Positions 1 through 11,995 of a stretch of 64,000 nucleotides of DNA are shown one piece after another. The DNA is taken from contig NW_014577373.1 in NCBI RefSeq assembly GCF_000485595.1, forward strand, positions 86,687 through 150,686. The letters are read 5' to 3'. A program made the position numbers and the translations under genes. The notes under the pieces are model-generated. The model did not search any database. It was not told the origin of the DNA and worked only from the letters and a program-made list of their open reading frames with translations. The first letter of the stretch is position 1, and every line of letters starts with the position of its first letter. The stretch comes from Priapulus caudatus. Taxonomy: Eukaryota > Priapulida > Priapulimorpha > Priapulimorphida > Priapulidae.

Positions 1-119
1 CCTGACGAAGCCATGAAATGAATGAGGTGGAAGATGAATGATAATCAGTAGATTGACATGACATCCCCAAATTTTCGTTTTAGGATTTCACTTCAGACTG
101 GGATTGGTCATGATTGTCC

Positions 120-290
120 ATCATCACACCAAGAGCATGATGGAGAGGCCGCTCAAGGAGCTCTCCATCAATCCTTTTAAAGGTGTGATTTTTAGTGGAG
201 TCTCCATCATGCCTCTTAAGGGTTGTGTTTTTTATTGGAGCTCTCCATCATGCCTCTTAAGGGTGTGATTATGGAGCGCTGAAAAGCACC
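120..290. repeat. short degenerate tandem repeat
   Basis: The phrase 'TCTCCATCATGCCTCTTAAGG' or close variants recurs about three times between 120 and 290, in both exact and altered forms. No gene is visible in positions 1-380. Confidence 0.5.
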
Positions 291-382
291 CCTATGGTGT
301 CTAGCGGACGTCATTAGTATCGCGTCGGCTGTGACGTTTTGCAGAGATCTGAAAAGCGCGCTGCGTTTTAGGGGTTAGGATT

Positions 383-560
383 TAGGGTTCGGGTGTAAGG
401 GAGTAGGCGTAGGCGGACTCCCTTAGACGCGTTAGTGCGAGTAGGCGAGGTTACGGTCCGGCATATTAGATAAGTACTCAGCGCGTCTGTTCCGGCTTAG
501 TACCGGACCGTACCCAGGGTACGTTCGCAGTACCCCGGGTGGACATATCACCCTCTCAGC
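383..560. mobile_element. deletion derivative of the 12.8-kb-type TIR element
   Basis: Positions 383-465 match 12907-12981 (the 'GGGAGTAGGCGTAGGCGG' part and 'GGTCCGGCATATTA'). Positions 495-555 match the right end of the same element (13460-13520, 'ACCGGACCGTACCCAGG'). The copy therefore joins an internal part to the right terminus and lacks most of the middle. Confidence 0.6.
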
Positions 561-561
561 G

Positions 562-1069
562 CCGCACGTACAGCACACGCGCCGCCGATTGACTATAATA
601 ACAACATGGCTGCCCAACTCGCCGCCACAGTGTTCACAACTCACGCTTTTCAATCAGTTTAACAACTCCCGGTGTTCCTGCAGGTGACGCCACTTTCTAA
701 CTATCGTTCGGAACGCAGAAGACTGCTGAACAAGTTTACACCGCCCCCCCCGATTTTTGACAATACGGCCCGCCAGAAGTGCGCCTCAATCACAGAAATT
801 CCTACAAATAATACAATGCGAAATGATGATTCGGATGATACCAGTCGCAAGACGGGCGGCATGGCATCCGCTAGCGGCCCTGCGCTGATTGCGCTGCCAG
901 CAAGTTTAACATGCAGACAGGCTGCGCGTGGTGAGTCATGGCCAATCAACGCAGCCGCTAGCGATTGGGTATGCCGCCCGTTTGCCTGGTAGCATCCGAA
1001 CTGCGGCGGCGAGTTGGGCACCATGTTGTTATTATAGTCAATGGGCGCGTGTGTGCTGTACGTGCGTGC
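562..1069. mobile_element. inverted-repeat element, 508 bp
   Basis: Arms at 562-627 and 1005-1069 are reverse complements over about 65 bp; both contain 'TTGACTATAATAACAACATG' next to a 'CCCAACTCGCCGCC' block. A second, weaker inverted pair sits inside (861-892 against 941-975). The overlapping small reading frames have no recognisable product. This looks like a non-autonomous DNA transposon; no clear target duplication was found. Confidence 0.65.
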
Positions 1070-1667
1070 AGGCTTGTTCTTGCTGCCAGTGGTATAATCT
1101 AGGGTAGCCCTGGGTAGTGACCGTGGTATATCCTGCACACAACCTACCTAAAGTAATAAACTATGCCACCTGTTGACCGCCACCTCGGACAAGTTAATTC
1201 CCTGCAGAAGTGGCTGGGCTTAAGTTTAATGAATAATGTTAAAGAGTAAAATATCGGGATAAAAATGGATTAACCTGGCATTTTTACCAATAACTTCACA
1301 CCTATGGCTATGCAGAAATTACAGAGTTTTTTTTTCCATCATGCTGTCAGATATGATTTTAGGGAATCTGTTCTACGCGGTTGGCCATAAGAAACGATGG
1401 CCAAATTTCTGTTCAAATTGTGTATGTGTGTGAATTAGTTTTAAAAGAAAATAGTAAGTCAACACAACTATTCTACTCTATAATGAAAGAAAGCACTTAT
1501 ATTTCTGCAGGAAATGCGGCATATGTGGAGTGTGGAGGTGCCGTAGTTTTTTTGGTAGCCAGTGTTCAGGATGTAATGAAACCTGGTCGAACGGCGCCAA
1601 TGAAACCTAGTCGCGTTAAGTTTCAGTTCGTGTACATACGTCGGAGCACCCGACTGTGTGTGGCTTG
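1070..1667. other. unassigned intergenic sequence
   Basis: AT-rich sequence with two short incidental reading frames (1381-1683 on +, 1468-1707 on -). I recognise no gene and no strong repeat structure. Confidence 0.5.
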
Positions 1668-2401
1668 TAGTCAGGAAATCTAGCATTTGAGCGTGAAAAA
1701 AAAGCAACAGAAATTATTTCACTGCAGTGCGTTTTAGTGAAGTCTCCAGAACAACATACTAAAAGTCCTAAGAAATCCTCCCACGCAAATTTGCATAATT
1801 TGCATAAATCCAAAATGGCCGCCACTCTCCATGATTTTGTAATATTTCTGCTATACAAGGACATATTTCAGTAATTTAAAGTTCTATTTTAATTATTATT
1901 GGCATGGAGAATGCATTTACCTATATTAGAATAAAAATGGATCATTCCCTATCATGCGAAAATGCAATATAGCTGCCCTAATTTGCATAAATCCAAAATG
2001 GCCGCCAATTTCCATGATTTTGTAATATTTCTGCTATCCAAGGACATATTTCAGTAATTTAAAGTTCTATTTTAATTATTATTGGCATGGAGAATGCATT
2101 TACCTATATTAGAATAAAAATGGATCACTCCCTATCATGCGAAAATGCAATATGGCTGCCCTAATTTGCATAAATCCAATATGGCCACTATTTAATTATA
2201 TGTATAAATGTTTATCTTGCATGAGGATTTCTTATTCGGATTGCCAAATGGTTAATTTGTTAGACTACAATAACAAATACTACGTACATATTTATCTCAT
2301 CATTATCAATTGTCATATATAGTAAGAAATTAGAATTAGAGTTAGTATTAGGATCTTTGTATTAGGAGACTTTAAAATGCAAAATTGCCAGTATTGAATT
2401 A

Positions 2402-3591
2402 GAAAAAACATTCCACGGGATGGGCATAATAGCTACCACTACGCCACATAGAAAATCACCCAGTGCGCCGATTCCTAAAGTATGTGTGACGACTGCAGAC
2501 ATTGCTGAAGTTGGACGCATAAACATTGAGTATATCAAGATGACACCTAAAATTCTACCTCTAATGTATCGGCCACTTGGGGATATTTCAAGGGTGGATG
2601 CAACGTCTCATCTCGATATACTGTGGAAGAGGTCTCTCCTGTTAGGCTCTCATAGGCCATCGTGGTCTGGGATGATGCAGATGTTACAGTACGATCCATA
2701 TCCAAGACACTCATCTGTGATGTTTCTGCCCATGATTGATCTTGATCCTACAGACCACTCTTGCATCTACTCTATGCTGAAATTCGTTTCATCTCAGGCA
2801 TTGCAGAATAACGTTACGCCGGTTATCACATTTGACCAGCCTGTTCTGGAAAGCACTGACAATAATACGGTCACGGCCATGCAGGTGACCATTTCCTACA
2901 GCACATAGTCCTGCGGCTGGGGGGTTTCACACCGAGATGAGCTACCGTGGTAGCATTGGTCATCTGATGGCAGGGTCGGGACTGCAAGAAGTACTTGAGC
3001 TTACGTACGCTAGTAACTCGGCCCATATCTCGTCCATTAGGCTTAGGAAAAGGACTAGCTATAAGTAAACTTACGAATGATGCAACGTTTCGGCAGCAGG
3101 CCGAGGTATTTATGAAATCTGGACAGGCGATTACCAAAATCAGCGAGTCCGGAGAGAAGGCCCTAGTTGCACTCTATGGTGGTGACAGACATGAAAAATT
3201 AGATGACCTGAGATACAAGCGTTTTTGTGACAAGGTCGTGAAGCGCAATGTCCATGTAGAGCCACAGACGCTACCTCCATCATCAGCAGCGGCAAGGTAT
3301 CACAGCTGTCGTGTATATTATCAGGTAATGGAATGGAAAGGAGAAGTTGAAATGAAACCTGACGAATGGGGATGGCGAGTTGTGGACAATAATTACCTGC
3401 CAATACTGACTGATCTACCTGCAGCACCATCAGAGCTTCTAGATATTGTGTATTGTGGTTGTAAGAAAGACTGCTCTTCAAGAAGATGCAGCTGCAAGAA
3501 ATATGGCATGCCTTGTACAGCAGCCTGTACGGAGTGTCGTGGCACAAGCTGCTCTAACGCGCAAATACCTGACACCACTATTGAAGACTAA
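2402..3591 (+). pseudogene. transposon CXC-domain protein gene, internally deleted copy
   Basis: Positions 2420-2905 encode a segment ending in a 'MLPMIDLDPTD...VITFDQP' stretch. After a frameshift near 2860-2935, frame continues as 'MSYRGSIGHLMAGSGL' to about 2990. The sequence then jumps to a C-terminal part (about 3010-3591) with 'LGLGKGLAISKL', 'YYQVMEWKGEVE', and a tesmin/TSO1-like cysteine-rich CXC motif (residues from 'CGCKKDCSSRRCSCKKYGMP' onward). The middle, including the PIN-like part present in the second copy, is missing. Proteins with this order are multi-copy in many marine invertebrate genomes; that this is transposon-derived is my inference from copy number and the flanking inverted repeats. 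Not a functional gene as it stands. Confidence 0.75.
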
Positions 3592-3639
3592 ACAATGTAC
3601 TTTTATATAATGTCCTTGCCATGCCGAGTATGTTTGAAG

Positions 3640-3805
3640 AAATTTGCAGTTTAAAGTCTCCTGATACAAAGATGCCAATGTACAATTCTAATTCTAATAT
3701 ATAGTAATATATGGCAATTGATAATAATGAGATAAAGCTGTACATAGTATTTGCTATTGTAGTCTCCTGATACAAAGATGTCAATGTACAATTCTAATTC
3801 TAATN
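3640..3805. repeat. truncated inner right arm and ambiguous base
   Basis: Positions 3655-3750 are the reverse complement of 2260-2365 in the left arm. Part of it ('CTCCTGATACAAAGATG.CAATGTACAATTC') is repeated at 3760-3804 and then stops at an N at 3805. The N marks either an ambiguous base or a joined contig end. Confidence 0.7.
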
Positions 3806-6254
3806 GCCCTACCTGACGCAAGGAGATGTCAGTGGCGGGCAGCAGACCGGCGAAAAAAGAGACGAGAGGGTTTTGATGATTGCACCGGCAGCCCAACGCT
3901 TTTACAACACAGATTACTGAAGAGACAGATTTGACAGAGGCCCAAGGAAACATTGTATGAACAGGGGAGATGTCTCCCGCACGATGTCAATGGAAAAGTG
4001 TGTTCTTGCTGATGTTTTAAGGAGAATCCATGAGAAAAATGAGCAAGTATGAAGCAGAGAGGACAATGAGAACATCACTGCTGCGGGCTACAATATAATA
4101 TGAAGATGATTAGACATACTGCGCGTAGTCTCCTCAAAGCTGAGCGCAATGGCAACTGGAAATTGCATTCTCCAGTCCATCACAAAAAATTTGACAATTT
4201 TTCGCAGCCTCGGGCCACAATCTGCATACATATACTTGCAAATGATCCGTGACTTGCCGCAAACACATCCAGACATCTACAAGAGAGTCTTGAGGAGGAA
4301 GTACATGGTAGTGAGGCGACGAAGTGGGACGGTAGTTTGGCGCAGATTATCAGACAGATCTCATCCATCGCAGCAGGCTTCTAAGAGAAACTTGATGAGA
4401 CCAAATGGGGGCTGACGAGAGGAAGTGGTATGACAGAAACACAAACCGCTTTTGTCACTGGGTTCCGTCTCAATGCCGCAGCATTGTCGAACGAGTCCAA
4501 ATGCAGGGCCATGCAGGGCAGCATGAGTGGGTTGGTTTCCTTTTAAACAAACGAGCAGCACAAGGACTGTTCAAAGACTCGTCAAACCAGAGATGTTAAT
4601 GACACTCTCGATATAACCAGCTTTCTTCGAGAGAGAGACTCATTTGTTCAGACTATGTCACTTTTCAACATTGCCAATGGCATGACAGCACAAGATGGCG
4701 TCAATGTTAAGAAATCCAGACGGATTGGTGAGAATATTCTTGCCTCTATGCCAGTCTATGGTCGACAAATCAGTGGAAGAGTTCGCGTTCCAGAAAGCTG
4801 ACCAAGCAGTTACTATCGCTGCTCCAAATCTACAATGAGATCAAAGAACAAGCTGTAAAGTAGACGCTCCGCAGCTGATATTCCAGAGACTGGTCTTTGT
4901 TGGTGAGCACTCTGGAAATTTGCCATCATTTATTCAAATATGAGCTGTGCGGTCACCCCTCCTGCCGTTTTGATTCGTACGGTCTTCCATTGACGGCCAG
5001 CAAAGCAAGCCCCTCGCCGATGCTCTGTCGAACATCGTAGAAGAAGTGCAACGAGAGCCCAGTTGAGCTATGCACTACGTCCTAGATGGTGGTGCTCTCT
5101 TCCATCGACTTCCATGGCCAAGAGAGTCCACCATATGATGACGTGTGTAAAATCTATGTTACATATTTTGTCGCATACGTATGGACTTGCTGATGTTGTA
5201 TTTGACGCTTACAGTGACGGGCCAACAAAAAGATGAACACACATCAGAAGAACAGGTGCGTCGCACAGTGTTACAGTCATTTTACGGGTAGTATGGTCAT
5301 CCAGACGAAGAAGGAGGATTTCCTGAGCAAACGTCACAAACAAGCGCAACGGCTTCTGACCATCTCAGTTCTGAACTTCAGAAGTCTGGTTGTACCACAC
5401 ATCATGCGAATGACGATGCTGACGGGTCCTCATAGTGAGACTCCCATAGCATCCACAAGATCTCGCTGACACTGTTCTGGTTGGAGATGATACAGATTAG
5501 AGATACTCCATCATGCTGAAATGGATTCCCATGAGCTGTTCTTTGCACCTGAATCCAAACATTCCTCACAAAAGAACAAGATATGGTGCATCAAAAAAGC
5601 AAAGGAGGTACTTGGCCCATCAGTGATTGACAATATCCTGTTCGCCCATGCCATAGTCGGCTGTGATACCACATCTCGTCCATTCGTCTTAGGGAAAGGA
5701 CTAGCTATAAGTAAACTTACGAATAATGCAACGTTTCGGCAGCAGGCCGAGGTATTTATGAAATCTGGACAGGTGATTACCAAAATATCAGCGAGCCCGG
5801 AGAGAAGGCCTACTTGCACGTCTCTATGGTGGGGACAGACATGAAAAATTAGATGACGCTGAGATACACAGCGTTTTTGTGACAAGGTCGTGAAGCGCAA
5901 TGTCCATGTAAGAGCCACTGACCTACATCCATCATCAGCAGCGGCAAGCGTATCACAGCTGTCGTGTGGTATTATCAAGTAATGGAATAGAAAGGAGAGT
6001 TTAAATGAAACCTGACGAATGGGGATGGCGATTGTTGGGACAATAATTACCTGCCAATACTGCTGATCTACCTGCAGCACAATCAGAGCTCTAGATATTG
6101 TGTATTGTGGTTGTAAGAAGACTGCTCTTCAAGAGATGGCAGCTGCAAGAAATATGGCATGCCTTGTCACAGCAGCCTGTACGGAGTGTCGTGGCAGCAA
6201 GCTGCTCTACGCTGCTACTACGCGCAAATACCTGACACACTAATTGAAGACTAA
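3806..6254 (+). pseudogene. transposon CXC-domain protein gene, longer but frameshifted copy
   Basis: Fragments of one protein follow in order on the + strand but in changing frames with several stops. An 'FAASGHN...' part lies near 4195-4270, a 'WYDRNTNRF'-region near 4420, 'VEEFAFQKADQAVTIAAPNL' near 4770-4830, 'HYVLDGGALFHRLPWPRES' near 5070-5130, and a PIN-like 'AHAIVGCDTTSRPFVLGKGL' at 5645-5705. A broken CXC C-terminus follows (6090-6254). The last 560 bp are a diverged direct copy of 3010-3591. Clearly dead: many indels. It preserves the middle domain that the first copy has lost. Confidence 0.75.
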
Positions 6255-6309
6255 ACAATGTACTGTTATCATAATGTCCTTGCCATGCCGAGTATTTGTA
6301 AGAAATTTG

Positions 6310-7043
6310 CAGATTTACAAGTCTCCTGATACAAATATGCCAATGTACAAAAATTATTCTACATGTCTAATTTCGTAATATATGGCAATTGATAATAATG
6401 AGATAAAGATGTACATAGTATTTGTTATTGTAGTCTACAAATTAACATTTGGCAATCCGAATAAGAAATCCCTCATGCAACCATTAAACATTTAATACCA
6501 TATTATTATAGCGGCCATATTGGATTTATGCCATTAAGGCAGCCAATATTGCATTTTCGCATGATAGGGAGTGATCCATTTTATTCTAATATAAAGTAAA
6601 TGCATTCTCCATGCCAACAATCATCATAATGTACTTTCATTACTCAATATATATCCTTGGATAGCAGAAAATATTGCCAAATAATGGAAATGGCAGCCAT
6701 TTGGATTTATGGTAATTATGGCGGCCATATTGCATTTTTGCCATGTCAGGGAGTGACCCATTTTGCATCTAATATAGCTCAATGCATTGCCATGCAATAA
6801 TGATTAAAATAGAACTTTAAATACTGAAATATGTCTTTGAATAGCAGAGATATTGCAAAATAATGGAAATTGGCGGCCATTTGGCGATTTATGCAAATTA
6901 TGCAAATGTGCGTGGGAGAATTTCTTAGGAACTTTTAGGATGGTGTTCCGCGGGTCATCACAGAAATGCCCTGCTGAAAAAAAAAAATTCTTGTCTGCTT
7001 TTTTTAAGGTTGGCTGCAAAAATGACCTAGATTGCCTGGACTA
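6310..7043. repeat. right terminal inverted repeat of the composite transposon
   Basis: Reverse complement of 1668-2370, with three degenerate ~180-bp subrepeats around 'GGCGGCCATATTG' and 'GGATTTATG'. The outer end reads 'GTGCGTGGGAGAATTTCTTA' against 'TCCTCCCACGC' in the left arm. Confidence 0.75.
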
Positions 7044-7086
7044 TTAGGGTTGGGATTAGGGTTACTAGTGTTAGAGCTTTAAAATA

Positions 7087-8872
7087 AAGACCACTCGCCA
7101 AACAGGGCGAGCGAGCCAATAAGTTAACTCGCCCAAACGGAATCTGTACTCGCCCAAATTTTAAAACAAAAATGCTTGTCAAACAATAGGAGTGTTTCAC
7201 GTGACGTCATAGATCAGGTCACGTGTAATTGTTATGTGTCATGGTTGGCAGAAGCGAAGTGTGCTGCTTGACATTTACAGATGAATGACCACATGTTCTG
7301 ATAGAAAGCGCCTGTTTATGTAGCTGCACGTACACGTGCGTGCTGCGTGCGTCGCGCACGTACACATGGTGCATGCGTGCGTGTGTGCCGTGCGTGCGCA
7401 CGTACACTCGTGCGTGCGTGGCTGTGTGCGGTGCGGTGTGCTCTACATACGCAGACCTAGCCAACCTGTGATTCATTGAAAATAGTAAGGATTTTCTTTA
7501 ACTTGCAGCAGGCGCCATTTCGTTTGTATGTTATGCATGCAATGAATGATGGACTAACTCTAGATCAGCGAAGGAACAACCGTGAACGAGTGATCCAATA
7601 TTGGCTGCGCCCACAATCGGCCAGTTATTTCTCGGCTCACCAATGTAAAAAACAATAAGGCTAATTCGACCATCGATTATGCAAAGTTGACGATGCTACA
7701 GTAAACTGCACCTTGTGTAGTTAATAAGTACATTACCATTTATAGCCAAACGCGTATTAGTTTGTCCAATATCACTGCTAATTACTAAGAAATGTGCTAA
7801 TTGAAATCCGTAAATTTGGTAATCTGGCGACAACGCGGAAATTATGGCGCCACAAAATAAACATCGGAGTTCGGTTCGGTGACGTCACATGTTGCTACAA
7901 GATGTTGAGCATCGAATTGTTTGTCCCGGGTAAATTGTTTGCCTAGTGTTATTATTTGCCTAGTTGCCACATATTATATGTGCTTGTAATCTCAAGAACG
8001 TATATTCATTTATTCCCGAATCCCAAGAGTAAAACCATAACGTTACCGGAATGCGCACTCAGACTACAAAGGATCGAAATCACTGACGGCCGAGCATACG
8101 TGCGAAAATGTGCCGGTGCACTATAATCTGTATGACACCGCCTCGCCAGTTACGACCGGTTACAGCCGGCATGACGGTTCTAACTGTCAACAACACGATT
8201 TCTTGGACTGGCGGATTTCAATTAGCACCATTCTTAGTAACCAGCAGTGATATTGGGACAAACTAATACGCGTTTGGCTATAAGGTTAATGTACTTATTA
8301 ACTCACAAGGTGCCAGTTACTGTAGCATTCGTTAAAATTGCATAATCGATGGTCGAATTATGCCTTTAATTTTCACAAGTCGTACAAAATCGTAAGTTTT
8401 TCAGTTTGATCGTACATTCGTAGAAACATCATGGAATTCGTAAGGTATACGAAAAAATCGTAAGGGTTGGCAGGTCTGCGTACGCATGCGTGCGTGCGTG
8501 CGTGCATGAATGTGCACGTACACGTGCGTGCGTGCGTAAATACACGTGCGTGCATGCGTGCGTGTGCACGTACACGTGCGTGCGTGGGCACGTACACGTG
8601 TGTGCGTGCGTGCGTGTGTGCGCGCATGTGCAGGTACACGGTCGTGCGTGCGTGAGTGTGCACGTCGAGGGATAGCCGCCCTTTACAATCGCTGCAACTG
8701 TATTTCATCAATGTTTGGATATATAACGTAAGGAACCAACATTTGATTAAAGTTTTAGACAATTATTTTTACTCGCCAACATGGGCGAGTCAGCTTTAAC
8801 TTTCGCTCGCCCGATATTATTTTTACTCGACATTGGCGAGCGGGCGAGTGCCAAGCTGGCACGCTGGACTTA
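7087..8872. repeat. imperfect large inverted region bounded by 'ACTCGCC' motifs
   Basis: 'ACTCGCC...GGGCGAG' motifs occur at 7090-7160 and again, mostly inverted, at 8770-8860. 'ACGCAGACCTAGCCAACC' at 7450-7467 is inverted at 8464-8482 ('GGTTGGCAGGTCTGCGT'). Between these lie GTGC-rich arrays (7320-7440 and 8478-8665) and a cleaner TIR element (7656-8367). The reading frames over the GTGC arrays are low-complexity artefacts. Confidence 0.5.
7656..8367. mobile_element. TIR element, 712 bp, ~155-bp arms
   Basis: Arms at 7656-7810 and 8212-8367 are reverse complements with about 90% agreement by eye, including 'GCCAAACGCGTATTAGTTTG' in the left arm. The 400-bp interior (7811-8211) has no long reading frame. 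This is a non-autonomous DNA transposon; the ends read 'TAAGGC...GCCTTT'. Confidence 0.8.
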
Positions 8873-9167
8873 GGGTTTTTGCATCATTCCTTGATAAACG
8901 GAAAGTCTGATGCGGAGGTTGATATGCATAGTAAATAATTGTTACGACTGGTCGTAAGAATATCCACGGCCTAAATCATACATCTGACGGCATTTAGGTA
9001 CAGTGCTACGACGGCATATTGGCATATTTACTTGCCGCCGATACAGACTACTCGCGACGGCAAATCAATATGTTCCGGCGGCAAATGCCGTCAGTTGCCG
9101 TCGTCAAATTCGATCCCTGGTTTATGTTTGCATGCTGGCACGCTCATTGTGTGTCATTATTTACCGA

Positions 9168-9925
9168 TTGCAGCTTTTTCCTCAATCACAAGGAAAGAGT
9201 TTTGCTGTCGTCCTCTCATCCCAGCGCGATGCCCACCCCCCTACATATTCAGTAATGAATATTCCCCAACCAACTTATAAACAAATCAATCGTACCCACC
9301 CAGTACATAAATCAATGCCGCCCCGGCCAGGGAGGGTATGCATTGCCGCTCTGAATAAATCTGTAATGGTAACAGTGGGTGTTGCGGGCTGCTTTTTTCA
9401 TGGACCTTTGAAAACGTTTGAAGTGAGAATGTAGTGCGATAGCGCCCTGGGTCAGAGGATGTTATGAATATTAAACAACTAGAACTTTTCAGTTGTCCGA
9501 TCGGGCAACTAGGCAGAGAATAACTTGTCCGACATAGACTTTCACTTGTCCCGGGCAATCGGACAACCGTTAGTGTCGAGGGCTGGCATGTGTGCGCGTG
9601 CGTGCGTGCCTGCATGCTGCGTGCGTGCGTGCGGTGGTGCCTGCGGGCGTGCCTACGTAGACCCGTAGGACCAACGACCCGTAGGATTATAGAACGGTAA
9701 TCCATGGAAAATCCTAATGAAATCCACACGTATATTTTTCCCTGGCGGCACACTCGTCTGTCATCTCCGCATTGTAGCTTTTTTTGTCAATTCCCGCGAA
9801 AGAGTTTGCTGTCGCTCTCTCAAGTCCAGCAATGCCAACCCTCTACATTTTAGTAGTGATTAGTACCACGCTGAAACAATCGTGCCCCCCCCATCCTTCA
9901 ATCAATGCCGCCCCTGCCAGCAGGC
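9168..9925. repeat. diverged direct duplication, ~600 bp apart
   Basis: Positions 9168-9335 ('GCAGCTTTTTCC... AAAGAGTTTTGCTGTCG... AATCAATGCCGCCCC') are repeated with many indels at 9773-9925. The spacer holds 'CTTGTCC...CGGGCAA' motifs (9480-9560) and a GTGC-rich tract (9595-9650). No gene recognised between 8873 and 10200. Confidence 0.55.
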
Positions 9926-10237
9926 ACGTACGGCTACGCAGCATCGATGTGCACAGCCATTCACACGTGCCTCGCGGGCCGCTTTCTCAAACCCCTGAGC
10001 TTCCAGGGCCCTTATGCGGGCCTTGGACCCCAGCCGCAAGAGACTTCGCGTATAAAACAATCGATCCTCCTCGCTCGTACAGGCAGACATTCCACTGTTT
10101 GGGCTAGCCGTAATAGTTCGGTGTTAGCTGAACTGTGATGTATTCACTATTCAAGGTGCATTTGTGGTTGTGACTTGTAGTTGTGATTATCATGTTAGTC
10201 TGTCAGTCTGATGAATAACTGTCTTGAATATTGACTG

Positions 10238-10295
10238 TTGTGTCTGTGTGTGTGTCTGTGTCTGTCTGTGTGTCTGTGTGTGTGTGTTGTGTGTG

Positions 10296-10343
<48 letters not shown>

Positions 10344-10350
10344 TGTCGTG
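10238..10350. repeat. (TG)n / (GTGC)n simple repeat
   Basis: TG-rich tract to about 10305 and then GTGC units to about 10345. The cysteine/valine-rich frames over it are artefacts. Confidence 0.9.
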
Positions 10351-10569
10351 TGTGTGGTGTGTGCGCGCCCCCGCGAGTGTGTATTAGCTACTGTGCTTGT
10401 GTGTACATTTGAGGAAACAGCCCTGGAAAAAAGTCGCCCGTGGAAAGTGGAAAAAGAGCCCTGGAAAATGAAAAAGTAGCCCCCGAAATTTTGGGGGGGT
10501 TTGCAAAAAGAGCTCCGGAAAGAAAAAAATTAATTTTTTCACTGGTATCCATACAGCGCTGTACTTAAA

Positions 10570-11682
10570 CGGCAGGGGTTGTCTATATTCAGGCCGATAT
10601 GTCGTACCCAAACTTGGAATCTGCACAATCTCGAGATTGTGCAATGATTGTGCTGCCCAAACTGCGGATTCCCTAGTTTGGCTGACCAATCTCAAGATTG
10701 GGCAAACTGAAAACAGTCAGTGATTCAACAACCGCTCATACTCATAGTGAGTGTGTGGCGTGCGTGGTGCAAACTATTAGAAAGAGATTTAGAAATTTAT
10801 CTCATATTTATCCAATTATTTATTATAATCATTTAATATTTATACAAAGGTGCCAAACACATTGAGGAAAGAAAGTATACGACCTTATAATTATATAGTT
10901 AGATTATAACATTTGAAATCCTAATAATCATATGTTTGTGTCTGACATGTAGCTCTGTTTACTCTGTTGCCCAATCTCAAGATTGATTGCCCAAACTGCG
11001 GATGCGCGTGAAATTCCAAGTTTGTGCAAGATTCAAGTTTGGCACAACAGGTACAGGAGATAATTTGCATATTTTGTCACGTGGTTGTGTTATAACCAAT
11101 CAGATGTAATCGCGGTGGAGAAGAGGGGAGAAGCTGGTGGAGAAGGAGGAGGGGGAGAAGGGTGAAGGTGGTGGAGGAGGGGGAGAAGCTGGTGGAGAAG
11201 GATGAGGGGAGAAGCTGGTGGAGGAGGAGGAGGTGGTGGAGAAGGTGGCAGGGAGGTGCCCTTCTCCCTGGCACCACCTTCTCCCTTCTCCACCACCTTC
11301 TCCACCAGCTTCTCCCTTCTTCCTTCTTCATTCTCCACCAGCTTCTCCCTCCTCCTTCTCCACCAGCTTCTCCCCTCCTCCTTCTCACCACCTTTCCCTT
11401 CTCCCTCCTCTTTCTCCACCACCCCCTCCCCTCCTCCTTCTCCACCAGCTTCTCCCGCCTCCTCCCTTCTCCCCTTCCTCCTTCTCCACCAGCTTCTCCC
11501 CTCCTCCTTCTCCACCACCTTCTCCCTTCCCTCCTCCTTCACCATTCTTCACAGCTGGAAGTGACGTCATGACACGCGATTATCATCTGAGATTGGTTAT
11601 AACACAAACCACGTGATAAAATATGCAAATTATCTCCTGTACCGGCCTGAATATAGACAAACCCTAAGCGGCAGCGGTGTGA
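10570..11682. mobile_element. nested hairpin element with mirrored purine/pyrimidine core
   Basis: The outer arm 'GGGGTTGTCTATATTCAGGC' begins near 10577 and is inverted at 11645-11668. The next part of the arm (11047-11113, with 'GGAGATAATTTGCATATTTT') is inverted at 11573-11642. In the left arm these two parts are split by ~440 bp (10606-11046) that itself has inverted ends ('CCCAAACT.CGGAT', 'CAATCTCAAGATTG'), which looks like a second insertion. The core (11113-11555) is purine-rich 'GGAGAAGCTGGTGGAGAAGG' units on the left and their complement on the right. All long frames in the core are repeat artefacts. Confidence 0.75.
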
Positions 11683-11719
11683 ATCCATTTGGAAACAACA
11701 TGGCGTCAAATCCTGAGTT

Positions 11720-11995
11720 GGGCAAACTCTCTGTATACAGGGACCCTAATAGTAATAGTAATACTAATAATAGTAATATAGACCCTATCAGCCTATGAGC
11801 AGTACTAGTAGTAGTACTGCGCTACTGTCAGTAAGGTCAGTAAGTATAGGTCTAGGAAGACTGTCCTGTCCTGTCCTGTCCTGTTCTAGGTAGTTTAGCA
11901 TCTTGGATTTATTTAGCACATCTGTGAAAACACATTCGCTTGGTAATATTATAAACTAGGACTAGGACTAGGACTAGGACTAGGACTCGAGTAGG
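11720..11995. repeat. short tandem repeats
   Basis: Three small arrays: 'AGTAATAGTAATA' near 11750-11785, 'GTCCT' units at 11861-11885, and 'ACTAGG' units at 11957-11990. Confidence 0.8.

Larger units (their letters stand above)
1668..7043. mobile_element. large composite DNA transposon with ~700-bp terminal inverted repeats
   Basis: The outermost 'TAGTC(C)AGG.AATCTAG' occurs at 1668-1683 and inverted at 7027-7043. The left arm (1668-2370) contains ~181-bp subrepeats starting near 1790, 1978 and 2159 ('TTTGCATAAATCCAAAATGG'). The same subrepeats run in reverse complement through 6310-7043. Between the arms are two damaged copies of a gene for a CXC-domain protein. A single N at 3805 sits where the first copy's inner right arm breaks off, so the block is either two tandem or nested copies or an assembly join. 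Superfamily not assigned. Confidence 0.75.

Noticed and set aside
2420-3591. Host tesmin/LIN54-like gene from the CXC motif
   Set aside because: Only one CXC block, sequence context matches a multi-copy transposon-type protein, copies are frameshifted and sit inside inverted repeats.
8373-8762. His/Ala/Arg/Thr-rich frames
   Set aside because: GTGC/ACGC simple repeats kept open by lack of stop codons; the same applies at 7219-7476, 45134-45609, 51133-51330 and 58559-58924.
11077-11616. Several 100-150 aa frames on both strands
   Set aside because: Purely GGAGAAG/CTTCTCC minisatellite translated in different frames.
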